Assembly (NCBI RefSeq): GCF_006351965.1
Contig: NZ_CP040932.1
Span: forward strand, 124,001 to 188,000
DNA length: 64,000 bases
Direction: 5' to 3'
Source of the DNA: Oceanicola sp. D3
GTDB lineage: Bacteria > Pseudomonadota > Alphaproteobacteria > Rhodobacterales > Rhodobacteraceae
The notes under the pieces were generated by a model. It saw only the letters and a program-made list of their open reading frames with translations. It was not told where the DNA came from and made no database searches. Positions 34,528-41,324 of the stretch are shown here, one piece after another (position 1 is the first letter of the stretch; each line of letters opens with the position of its first letter). A program made the translations under genes and the position numbers.

Positions 34528-35739
34528 TCATACTACTTCCCCAGAGACTTTGCGCACCTAGAGGAAATCCTTCGGGCGGAACCAGGTGGTTTTCCTGACG
34601 ACGAAACTGCGCGCTTCCGTGAGCTTGGGCTACCGCCGATACCGACAACGGGTGCATTGCCGCTGTTCCTCGGAATCAGCCCGAAGACTATTTTCTCAAT
34701 CCGCCGTCGGCCCAGGAAGCACTATCGTTCTTTTCCTTTAAAGAAGAAGGATGGCACCAAGCGCGACATCGATACACCACGGACCTACCTCAAGGTCATC
34801 CAGTGGTGGATCTTGGACAACATCCTGAACCATGTGGAGATCGCTGAGAACGTCTTCGGTTTCGTGGCTGGGCGAAGCGCGGTCCAGAATGCCAAGTACC
34901 ATCTTGGCGCAAAGCATGTGCTCAATGTCGATATCCGGCAGTTTTTCCCATCGATCACGATTGACCAGGTGCGTGAAATCTTTGTCTCGCTCGGCTACAA
35001 GGAAGATGTAGCGGAAATGTTGGCAGAGTTGTGCTGCCTAGATGACCGTGTACCGCAAGGCGCGCCGACAAGCCCGGCCATTGCCAATTTGGTTCTGCGC
35101 GGACTGGATGAGCAGCTGTCACATTTGGCCAAAGAGGCTGGCCACCGATACTCGCGATATGCGGATGATCTCACGTTCAGTTCACAGCAACGAGTTGAAC
35201 CGGCATTTCTCGATTCAGTGCAGCAAGCAGTTGAACAAGCAGGGTTCGAGCTGAAGCCGGAGAAAACCAGGTTTTCTGGATTCGAAGGACGCATGGAGGT
35301 CACGGGTGTTGTCATCAACGACAAGATGCAGCCACCTCGTGCTTGGCGCAAACGCACAAGGGCGAAGCTTCACAAGCTTGGGTTGGCTCCTCGTCTGACT
35401 AGACAACAGCTGGCTTTCTTACATGGAATAGTCGGGATGGCTGCACAATTCCAAGATAGCGTACAGATGCAAAGGCTTTCTGCCGAAGCCAGTGCCCTAA
35501 TCGAGATAAAGGCGCAAACTGTGGTTAGACACAGCCCGCAACCAATACTCCCGAACGGGCTTACTGTTCGCCAGGCTGAAGCCTTGGCTATGCTCGGCCC
35601 GAGACGAACTAACGCGGAAATCGCTGCGCGACTCGGGACCAGCGAGGCAGCGATAAAGAAGAGGCTACAGGAGGCATTTCGGAAGATTGGGGCTGGAGAC
35701 AGAAATGGCGCACACCGATGGGCGGTAAAGCATCTTTGA
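34516..35739 (+). CDS. Retron reverse transcriptase with C-terminal LuxR-type HTH
   Basis: This 407-aa RT would copy the msd RNA into branched msDNA. It has all retron hallmarks: NAKYH (NAxxH, 125-129), QGAPTSP (181-187), the active site YADD (215-218) and VTG (262-264). The RT proper ends near residue 330. Residues 348-403 (LTVRQAEALAMLGPRRTNAEIA, then GTSEAAIKKRLQEAFRKIGAGDRNGA) form a GerE/LuxR helix-turn-helix, which I do not know as a usual retron RT fusion. ATG 34516 lies inside the a2 repeat with GGAAG nine bases upstream. Confidence 0.92.
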   Translation: MPTRSYYFPRDFAHLEEILRAEPGGFPDDETARFRELGLPPIPTTGALPLFLGISPKTIFSIRRRPRKHYRSFPLKKKDGTKRDIDTPRTYLKVIQWWILDNILNHVEIAENVFGFVAGRSAVQNAKYHLGAKHVLNVDIRQFFPSITIDQVREIFVSLGYKEDVAEMLAELCCLDDRVPQGAPTSPAIANLVLRGLDEQLSHLAKEAGHRYSRYADDLTFSSQQRVEPAFLDSVQQAVEQAGFELKPEKTRFSGFEGRMEVTGVVINDKMQPPRAWRKRTRAKLHKLGLAPRLTRQQLAFLHGIVGMAAQFQDSVQMQRLSAEASALIEIKAQTVVRHSPQPILPNGLTVRQAEALAMLGPRRTNAEIAARLGTSEAAIKKRLQEAFRKIGAGDRNGAHRWAVKHL

Positions 35740-35830
35740 GAGCACCAGCTTTCCGGTGTGCCAGAGTCCAATTCTAGGGAACCGACGTGACAAGCGGCGC
35801 GACCCAAGTTACTTGGCCGCACCGCCATTG

Positions 35831-36019
35831 TTATCTTTGCCGCCGGTGTTTTGTTGGATCCACCAGGCGATACTTCTGTCCCTTCTGCTCTGGAGGTGGA
35901 AGAGGTTCATTGCGTGTGACCGTGCGTTCGACCCCGGTTCCACCGCCACGAGGACCGGTGATTTCATACTGTCCGGAACGCGGCGCTTTTTGACCTGGCT
36001 TGAGAAGCTTGTCAGACAT
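35831..36019 (-). CDS. YjzC-like small protein (62 aa)
   Basis: The short frame from ATG 36019 (GGAGGCGTCTC upstream) reads KPGQKAPRSGQYEITGPRGG, then EPLPPPEQKGQKYRLVDPTKH, a pattern matching the YjzC-like family, whose function is unknown. A longer frame begins at 36142, but the ribosome site and the coupling to the upstream HTH gene favour the short form. It converges with the retron RT, leaving about 90 bp between them. Confidence 0.7.
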   Translation of the reverse strand: MSDKLLKPGQKAPRSGQYEITGPRGGGTGVERTVTRNEPLPPPEQKGQKYRLVDPTKHRRQR

Positions 36020-36197
36020 GAGACGCCTCCGGTGCTGCAGGGGGAACATTTGCAAAGCGCTTTCCGGTCGCGATCTCGCTGATGCGCCCCTGATTGAGAT
36101 CGAAGTCGGCAGCGATCCGATGCTGAAAATCGCCCTTCGCAAGGCGAGCCTTGATGATCGACACCTGCTCAGGCGTCAGAGTTTTGATAGTAGCCAT
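36012..36197 (-). CDS. Small helix-turn-helix protein (61 aa)
   Basis: The sequence MATIKTLTPEQVSIIKARLA, then FQHRIAADFDLNQGRISEIATGKRF, is a single HTH of the resolvase/transposase-like type, with NQGRISEI as recognition helix. Similar tiny proteins are common on alphaproteobacterial plasmids and islands; the role is unknown. AAGGAG lies upstream of ATG 36197. The stop overlaps the YjzC-like gene, making a two-gene leftward operon beside the retron. Confidence 0.68.
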   Translation of the reverse strand: MATIKTLTPEQVSIIKARLAKGDFQHRIAADFDLNQGRISEIATGKRFANVPPAAPEASHV

Positions 36198-36338
36198 CCG
36201 GCGTACTCCTTGGCGCTTGTTAAAACATTTGCCCTGGAGTCCCGAACCGTCTATCCCTTGCTTACCACCACAAGAGCGCTTCGGTCTCCGGAGCCACGAC
36301 GAAGAGGGTGCGCCTGTATCCTTTCGACGTGTTGTGAA

Positions 36339-36368
36339 AGCGGGGACGCCTTGCCGGGCGCCCCCGCT
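36339..36368 (-). terminator. Strong hairpin after higA
   Basis: AGCGGGG-A-CGCC and GGCG-C-CCCCGCT pair over 11 bp with one internal mismatch (36339-36350 with 36357-36368). It starts 5 bp beyond the higA stop in the leftward direction and is followed by CTTTC, so it likely ends the toxin-antitoxin transcript. Confidence 0.6.
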
Positions 36369-36372
36369 AAAC

Positions 36373-37608
36373 TCAGCAGATTGAATCCTCCATCAGCAAT
36401 GGACGAACTTGTTTCGCGCCAACGAACTGCGAAAGTAGCCTGTAGTTCTGCTTCTCGTGGCGTATGCGGCCTGCGACGATGGCAGGATGAACCTTTGCTT
36501 GCCGCGAAAGGGAGATAACGTTCTGCACACTGGGGCTAGAGCGCACTGGATGGCCGTCCCACAGCTCCAAGGGAATAAGGGCTTCTTGCGCCCACTCGTC
36601 AGCCTCCTGTTCGCGGATATCATCTCGTTCATGGTTCCGCTCACGAAGTTGCAGATCGTCAATGAAGACCTCGCCGTCTCCATTGTTGAAGTGCCGCCCC
36701 AAGTGGGCCAATTCATGAAGTAGGCAGAACCAGAAATTATCCAGACGATCATATCGGATCGTCATGCCCACAACTGGAACACTATCCACTGTCCAAAGTG
36801 CTGCGCCGTCCAAATAGGTCTTTGGCAGGTGCGAAGCGACAACAAGCGCGATGCCATGCTTGGCAAGTCTTTCCTTGGCGAGCTTTGGCCCCTCGTCAAA
36901 TTCACTCAAGCGGGCCAAGTCACGGAGAAAATCGAGGTCGATAGTTCCTTGTTCATAGACACCTTCCAACCCCGCTTGCCGTGCTTTGCAAAGAATGTGC
37001 AGGCACCAAGCTTGTAAAGCATGAACATCCGTTTTGGCGTTGGCTCGTGAACCTCCGCCTTGGCGGAACAAAGCCTGTGGCAGCGCTTGCTGCCCCCCAA
37101 CGCACGCGACCATCTTCTGCACGATTTCTTCGGTGCGATCCTTGATGTCTGCTGTTTTCTGGATCCAGCCTAGTTTGGCCATTTGCATCACAGGAAAACG
37201 CTCGAAATCAATCCCCGCCGGAGCGGTCGGCAAAGCGCCACCATCTCGTATCAGCACATCGGCCGGAATGCCCAAATGTTCATTCAAAGCCCGGATCATC
37301 TTGAGAGTTAGGCTTCGTTTTCCACTCAGAACTTCCGATGCCTTTGCGCGGCTTCCAAAGATTGGGGCCAGGTCACTCTGATTCATGTCGAGCTGCTGCA
37401 TGCGAAACTTGATTGCTTCGATTGGATCTGGCGCGTCCATTGGAAAGTGACGATCTTCGTAGACCTCGATCAGTGTCGCCAGCACATCAAGCTCATCATC
37501 TTCTACTTCAGAGCGATCAAGGTCCATCAGCGCTTCAACACGGGCAAGTGCAGCGGTGTAATCCTGCTCGGAATGAATTGGCCGAATATGATGCTCGTTC
37601 ATAGTCAT
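36373..37608 (-). CDS. higA: HigA-type antitoxin fused to ImmA/IrrE metallopeptidase domain
   Basis: This 411-aa protein has a HigA-like N-terminus with an Xre HTH (MQQLDMNQSDLAPIFGSRAKASEVLSGKRSLT, about residues 70-102) and a C-terminal ImmA/IrrE zinc peptidase domain with HELAH and a downstream EQEADEWAQ Glu ligand. HigA antitoxins are usually about 100-140 aa, so this is a fusion. It overlaps the toxin gene by 4 bp (ATGA), with GGAGG upstream. It should neutralise HigB and repress the operon; the peptidase could respond to stress by cleaving a repressor. That last role is inferred from ImmA. Confidence 0.85.
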   Translation of the reverse strand: MTMNEHHIRPIHSEQDYTAALARVEALMDLDRSEVEDDELDVLATLIEVYEDRHFPMDAPDPIEAIKFRMQQLDMNQSDLAPIFGSRAKASEVLSGKRSLTLKMIRALNEHLGIPADVLIRDGGALPTAPAGIDFERFPVMQMAKLGWIQKTADIKDRTEEIVQKMVACVGGQQALPQALFRQGGGSRANAKTDVHALQAWCLHILCKARQAGLEGVYEQGTIDLDFLRDLARLSEFDEGPKLAKERLAKHGIALVVASHLPKTYLDGAALWTVDSVPVVGMTIRYDRLDNFWFCLLHELAHLGRHFNNGDGEVFIDDLQLRERNHERDDIREQEADEWAQEALIPLELWDGHPVRSSPSVQNVISLSRQAKVHPAIVAGRIRHEKQNYRLLSQFVGAKQVRPLLMEDSIC

Positions 37609-37898
37609 ACTTCCTCCGCGTCGATTTGATCATATTCCTCGTGAGTTCCGAGGAACCGAACAAAGCCAATACCCTTCTCGTAGTCGAACCTGACAATCAG
37701 TCGATATTTGTTGCCACAAATATTGAAGACCACTCGTCCGCCCTTCAAAATGCTTGCGTTGCGATACTGCGCTTTGACCTCGGCTGGCGTTTTCCAGTTC
37801 GCGCGATGCGCTTCTGCCCACCAAACATCCAGCTGCGACTTCGAGTCTGGGAAGCGTTTGGAAAAGGCAATCAACTTCGGTCGGGCAATGATTCTCAT
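37605..37898 (-). CDS. higB: HigB-family toxin (mRNA interferase)
   Basis: This 97-aa RelE-fold toxin would cut mRNA on the ribosome. The blocks ANWKTPAEVKAQYRNASIL, VVFNICGNKYRLIVRFDYEKG and VRFLGTHEEYDQID are characteristic of HigB. Its ATG 37898 starts only four bases after the -10 hexamer of a good promoter, so the message is probably leaderless. It is the first gene of higBA, in the usual toxin-first order. Confidence 0.9.
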   Translation of the reverse strand: MRIIARPKLIAFSKRFPDSKSQLDVWWAEAHRANWKTPAEVKAQYRNASILKGGRVVFNICGNKYRLIVRFDYEKGIGFVRFLGTHEEYDQIDAEEV

Positions 37899-37902
37899 CG
37901 TT

Positions 37903-37931
37903 TATCTAGTCCAACGTTCCCGTACAGTCAA
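37903..37931 (-). promoter_or_regulatory. higBA promoter, apparently leaderless
   Basis: Reading leftward, TTGACT (37926-37931), a 17-bp spacer and TAGATA (37903-37908) are followed by AACG and the higB ATG. A dyad CTCCC-TATAG-GGGAG (37943-37957) just upstream could be the antitoxin operator. Confidence 0.65.
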
Positions 37932-38235
37932 GTTATACATCGCTCCCTATAGGGGAGCAGATACCAGATTCGTGCCTTGGCGGCAAGTTCGGCAGCGAAG
38001 GGAGTTTCTTGATCCACTTTTGATGCCGATGTCTACAATGGCGCAGAATACAACCTAAGGGCAACGCTCAGTACTAAGTTTTGAGATGTGCAAGCTGGGA
38101 AAACACTAAATCTCGCTCTTCTCGCCTTTGATCACTTCTTGATCGTCTATGCCGCACGCGCCGAGAACGCGCGATCAGCCAACCTATAGCATGGCAAATG
38201 GCGCGGACCTGCCAACCCACAGCTTGGCGCCACAT
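37932..38235. other. Noncoding gap between higBA promoter and mob cassette
   Basis: About 300 bp of moderate GC hold the dyad at 37943-37957 but no frame I would accept as a gene and no clear terminator for the relaxase transcript. The composition differs from the GC-rich mob region to its right, so it may be a junction between modules. Confidence 0.4.
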
Positions 38236-39792
38236 TCAATGCGTCAGCCCCCGGTCCATCTCCCGCTCCCGCACTTCTAGCTCTGTCTCAGCCTCTCTTC
38301 GGCGTCCCTCGCTAAGCTCAAGCTCTCGTTCAACTTCGCGTCCAGCGCGTTGTAGGTGGCCTCTTCGCTCAGCAAGCCACGCAACGCCTGCATTGACGCG
38401 ATCTGTGAGCGTATGAGCAACGTCGCGCAGGCCGCGATACCATCCAATTGGGCTTGCAGCCTCTTCGTCGAGCGCGCTTCCAAGCCGCTCAATTCCGCGG
38501 CTGAGGTTTCGCAGGCCGTCACCAACCGCTCGACGCAGGCGAGCAAGTCGCGCTCCAAGGCTGTCAGGGGCGTCGTCATTCATCTCTCCTCGATCTTGAT
38601 GCAGATGACCGGCGTCCCGGCCAGTGTGCAGGTCTTCAGCTCGGTCCTGTCGGGGTCCAGCGTCAGCCAGGTCTGCTCCCCCCGGTCGATCCGCGTCAGG
38701 CCCAGTTCCGTCAGCTCCGAGCGCGTCAGCAGGGTCGCCCAGAACCAGCTCGCGGCCATCATCGAGGCGATCCCCGTCACGATCAGCCCCGAGATCACCC
38801 AGGGCGAGATCGTCAGCCAGCGCCTGATCTGCTCGGTCCGCGTCTCGAACAAGCTCCTGTTCTCGTTCAGGAAGCGGCGCGTATCGTTCTCGATGGTACG
38901 CCGCGCGTCGCTCGCAATGGCCGTCAAATCGGTCCTGAAGCTCTCCAGCTGGGATGCCATCGAGGCGGCGTAGTCCTGGCGTATCGTGTCTAGCTCCGCG
39001 TTCAATTTCTCGCTCAGCCGGGTCGGCTTGCCAGTCTTCATGGAAAATCTCTCCTTTCAGGCGCCAGCGTTCGCCGGTCTCGGGGTCCTGGGCGGTCAGG
39101 TAGGCTTTACCGACGCGCGGCAGGTCGAAGCCTGCGTCTGTGAGCGCGTCGACCATGCTGGCGCGGTCGGTGATTAGGCCGATGCTGACCTGATCGAGGA
39201 TCCATGCATGCAGCTCGTCGCGGCCCTGGGCGCGGGTCGGGGCCTCGATGGTGTCGCGCACCTCCTGGGTACGCTCCAGCTCCATCGGGTCTGCCCAGCC
39301 GTGGCGCTGGTTCATCAGGTCGCGCAGGCTGTCATAGGCATCCTGGTAGCCCGGCGGGGCGATGTTGAGGCTGCGCCCTGTGGTCAGTTCAAGGCGCGGG
39401 GTGCAGAAGTGCAGCTCGACGCGGTCCTCGTGGCTGTGACGGACCCAGAGCATGTCATATTGCTCGCCGTCCAGCCCGGCGAAGGCCAGCTGCTCGAAGG
39501 CGTCCATCACCTCGGCCTGCTGTGCGTCGCTGGGCGCGTCCTCGGCGGCAAAGCTGATCACGCCTGCGCGGTAGGTCCACTGGTGGCGGCTGGCGTCGAT
39601 CAGGGCCTCGGTGCGGCTGGGGTCGCCGCGCAAGACCTCGGGCAAGGGATCGCGCGTCACCATCAAGGGCTGGCCGTCGGCATCGCGGACCAAGTCGCGG
39701 TTGCTGTCATAGGCCAACACGCGCTCAGCCACGAGATAACCGACCGGTCCCGCACCCGCGCCCTTGCCGTTGGGAAAGAATTTGATCAGCAC
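38236..39792 (-). CDS. mobA: Mobilization relaxase (MobA/MbeA type)
   Basis: This 518-aa protein would nick the island's oriT. The N-terminal relaxase domain contains LWVRHSHEDRVELHFCTPRLELTTGRSLN, resembling motif III of the ColE1-like (MOB-HEN/MOBP5) relaxases. After about residue 250 the sequence becomes Asp/Arg-rich and low in complexity, where two other genes are encoded in another frame. GTG 39792 overlaps the mobC stop. No secretion genes are nearby, so a helper element is needed. Confidence 0.85.
   Translation of the reverse strand: MLIKFFPNGKGAGAGPVGYLVAERVLAYDSNRDLVRDADGQPLMVTRDPLPEVLRGDPSRTEALIDASRHQWTYRAGVISFAAEDAPSDAQQAEVMDAFEQLAFAGLDGEQYDMLWVRHSHEDRVELHFCTPRLELTTGRSLNIAPPGYQDAYDSLRDLMNQRHGWADPMELERTQEVRDTIEAPTRAQGRDELHAWILDQVSIGLITDRASMVDALTDAGFDLPRVGKAYLTAQDPETGERWRLKGEIFHEDWQADPAEREIERGARHDTPGLRRLDGIPAGELQDRFDGHCERRAAYHRERYAPLPEREQELVRDADRADQALADDLALGDLGADRDGDRLDDGRELVLGDPADALGADGTGPDADRPGGADLADAGPRQDRAEDLHTGRDAGHLHQDRGEMNDDAPDSLGARLARLRRAVGDGLRNLSRGIERLGSALDEEAASPIGWYRGLRDVAHTLTDRVNAGVAWLAERRGHLQRAGREVERELELSEGRRREAETELEVREREMDRGLTH
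38277..38579 (-). CDS. MbeD/MobD-like mobilization protein, overprinted in relaxase gene
   Basis: This 100-aa helical protein begins MTTPLTALERDLLACVERLV and continues as a coiled coil with regular Ala/Leu/Glu spacing, like the MbeD/MobD family of ColE1-type plasmids. The whole gene lies within the 3' part of the relaxase gene in another frame, directly after the MbeB-like stop. The same nesting is known for ColE1 mbeD, which supports both frames being real. Confidence 0.72.
   Translation of the reverse strand: MTTPLTALERDLLACVERLVTACETSAAELSGLEARSTKRLQAQLDGIAACATLLIRSQIASMQALRGLLSEEATYNALDAKLNESLSLARDAEERLRQS
38580..39041 (-). CDS. MbeB/MobB-like membrane mobilization protein, overprinted in relaxase gene
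   Basis: This 153-aa protein has an N-terminal coiled-coil-like part (EKLNAELDTIRQDYAASMAS), one or two membrane helices (WVISGLIVTGIASMMAASWFW) and a short C-terminal domain ending VICIKIEER. The design fits MbeB/MobB accessory proteins, which tether the relaxosome to the membrane. It is nested in the relaxase gene in another frame and followed at once by the MbeD-like gene. Confidence 0.7.
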   Translation of the reverse strand: MKTGKPTRLSEKLNAELDTIRQDYAASMASQLESFRTDLTAIASDARRTIENDTRRFLNENRSLFETRTEQIRRWLTISPWVISGLIVTGIASMMAASWFWATLLTRSELTELGLTRIDRGEQTWLTLDPDRTELKTCTLAGTPVICIKIEER

Positions 39793-40244
39793 CGCCGCGC
39801 CTCGTCGAGGAGCTGGGCGAGCTGACGTTCGATCACCAGCAGGCGGCGCGCCACGGTCAGGCTGTCGAGGTCGGTGCGGCCCACCAGCATCGCGCGGTTC
39901 AGCCAGCGTGCGATCTGGTTGAGGTTGCCGCCGATGCGCCCCACGGCCAGCACCAGCGCCGGATCGACGCGCGGCACGGGTTTGCGGCGACGCGCCTCGG
40001 TCAGGCCAAGCGCCTCGCGCAGAAGCGTCGCGGCGGGCAGCCCCGCAGCCTCGGCCTTGGCGCGCAGCTCGGCTTTCTCAGCCGCCGTGCAACGGAAGAC
40101 GAAGGTCTCCGTCAGCGGCTCCTTTGCGCGGGTCTTGCCCGCGCCGGTGGGGTTCGAAGGGGAGGCTTGCCGCCCCTCGCAAGGTCCCGTGTCAGAAGCG
40201 CCAGCGTATGACACGGGTCGCCTTGCTGTTTCCTCAGACCGCAT
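39786..40244 (-). CDS. mobC: Relaxosome accessory protein MobC
   Basis: This 152-aa basic protein would open the DNA at oriT for the relaxase. It has a ribbon-helix-helix-like part (TETFVFRCTAAEKAELRAKAEAAGL) and the MobC signature RIGGNLNQIARWLNR. ATG 40244 follows GGGGAAG and overlaps the end of the upstream HTH gene by 11 bp; the frame extends farther, but without a better start. The stop overlaps the relaxase GTG. Confidence 0.85.
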   Translation of the reverse strand: MRSEETARRPVSYAGASDTGPCEGRQASPSNPTGAGKTRAKEPLTETFVFRCTAAEKAELRAKAEAAGLPAATLLREALGLTEARRRKPVPRVDPALVLAVGRIGGNLNQIARWLNRAMLVGRTDLDSLTVARRLLVIERQLAQLLDEARRC

Positions 40245-41085
40245 GGCGGTTCTTCCCCACGGTCGGGGCAACATCCTGCGGAAAACGTGATGCGCACTGC
40301 ATCTGACGCGGTGCAAAGGTCGCGATGCGGGGTGCAGGAGGCGCGGCGCATGCGCCAACCTGCGACTGATGGATGACATCCCGCAGAAGACGCAACTGCG
40401 CCTGCCATTCCGCGCTGTCCACCGGGGCCGGTGTCCGTGCCGGAAGCCAGAAACCCAGGTGATGCTCGTGCGGTGACAGTGGCAGGCTTCGGTCCAGCGT
40501 GGTCATCCCTTCCCGGGCCAGCCGTGCATCCCAGTCCCGGACGAAGCAGATACCCCTCGGGACAAACACCAGGTCCGGGCGCGTTCCGCCGGATTGCCCT
40601 TCATCGGGCAAATCCGGCGCGGACGCGCGCCCTCGTTCTTTTCTAAATTCTTGTTCTCTGTTCGGGGGGCGATCCTGTCCCCCTTTGCTGGACAGGTCTG
40701 TCCCGCTTTGCGGACAGGATTGTCCCCCTTTGGCGCGGCTAAGCGGGACAACCTTGTCCCCTTCCCGGCGGCGCTCGGTGGCCCGTTTCATGGCCGCTTC
40801 AGTCGGGCGGTAGCGCGATGATTTCCCCTTGTTGGTCCCGCGCTCCACGGTCATGTAGCCCGCCGCCTCGACCTTGTTCAGCGCCCGCTTGACCGACTTG
40901 GCGTGCTTGCCGATGGCTGCGCCGATGGTTTCAAAGGACGGTCGGCTCTCCCCCGTCTCGTGATCGGCATGAGCCAAGGCCAGGTAGAGCGCCACGCGCA
41001 GGGCGTTGTCGTCCAGCTCGTGGTCGGTGACCATCTCCAGAAGGTATTGCAGCTTGATCTTGCAGAAGGGCAGAAGCTCAGACAT
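40234..41085 (-). CDS. Winged-helix protein, possible replication/partition initiator
   Basis: This 283-aa protein has an N-terminal HTH_36-type winged helix (SFETIGAAIGKHAKSVKRALNKVEAAGYMTVERGTNKGKSSRYRPT, about residues 49-94) and a long variable polar C-terminus. Proteins of this build are found as replication or regulatory proteins on alphaproteobacterial plasmids and mobilizable islands. It leads the mob unit, overlapping mobC by 11 bp. Whether it replicates the excised circle or only regulates transfer cannot be told. Confidence 0.65.
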   Translation of the reverse strand: MSELLPFCKIKLQYLLEMVTDHELDDNALRVALYLALAHADHETGESRPSFETIGAAIGKHAKSVKRALNKVEAAGYMTVERGTNKGKSSRYRPTEAAMKRATERRREGDKVVPLSRAKGGQSCPQSGTDLSSKGGQDRPPNREQEFRKERGRASAPDLPDEGQSGGTRPDLVFVPRGICFVRDWDARLAREGMTTLDRSLPLSPHEHHLGFWLPARTPAPVDSAEWQAQLRLLRDVIHQSQVGACAAPPAPRIATFAPRQMQCASRFPQDVAPTVGKNRHAV

Positions 41086-41304
41086 CGACCCCTCCCGCGA
41101 TTGCGATCACGGGCGCGATCTGGTATCCATTCCGAGCAAACTTTTCGATTTGGCCGTTGACCCGGGTGCCAGCCCAGTCAGCGGCCTTTCGGTTTCTTGG
41201 CCCCCTGAAACGGTTCGCCAGAGGCCCGAAAAGCCCAATCAAATCAAGGGGCGGGGTTTTCCGGTTCGCCAGCGCAAGCCGTTGATTTCCTTTACCCCGC
41301 ACAG
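41086..41304. other. Noncoding right end of island, candidate oriT region
   Basis: These 219 bp lie upstream of the leftward mob genes, where oriT sits in ColE1-like cassettes. An 11-bp direct repeat CGGTTCGCCAG occurs at 41211-41221 and 41262-41272, close to attR. A 100-codon minus-strand frame (41078-41380) crosses the attachment site and is probably not a gene. Confidence 0.45.
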
Positions 41305-41324
41305 TCCTGCACGGCTCACCACTT
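41305..41324 (+). repeat. Right attachment site of the island
   Basis: TCCTGCACGGCTCACCACTT is identical to the tRNA-Lys 3' end at 27231-27250. The flanks differ on both sides, which defines the 20-bp core. Confidence 0.9.

Larger units (their letters stand above)
27231..41324 (+). mobile_element. Integrated, probably mobilizable defence island in tRNA-Lys (about 14.1 kb)
   Basis: A 20-bp direct repeat of the tRNA-Lys 3' end bounds a block with a tyrosine integrase at the tRNA side, an Xis-like protein, an Xre repressor, restriction-modification, a retron, a toxin-antitoxin pair and a mobA/B/C/D-type cassette at the far end. No type IV secretion genes are present, so transfer would depend on a helper element. 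Local base composition varies: the retron part and the middle of the restriction gene are visibly lower in GC than the flanking chromosome. Confidence 0.88.

Noticed and set aside
27231-41324. CRISPR array or Cas genes in the defence island
   Set aside because: I looked for regularly spaced direct repeats and saw only the att pair, the TACRAAYG boxes and the 11-bp repeat; none forms an array and no Cas motifs are present.
27231-41324. Intact prophage
   Set aside because: Integrase, Xis-like protein and repressor resemble a phage switch, but there are no capsid, terminase, tail or lysis genes; mob genes point to a mobilizable island instead.
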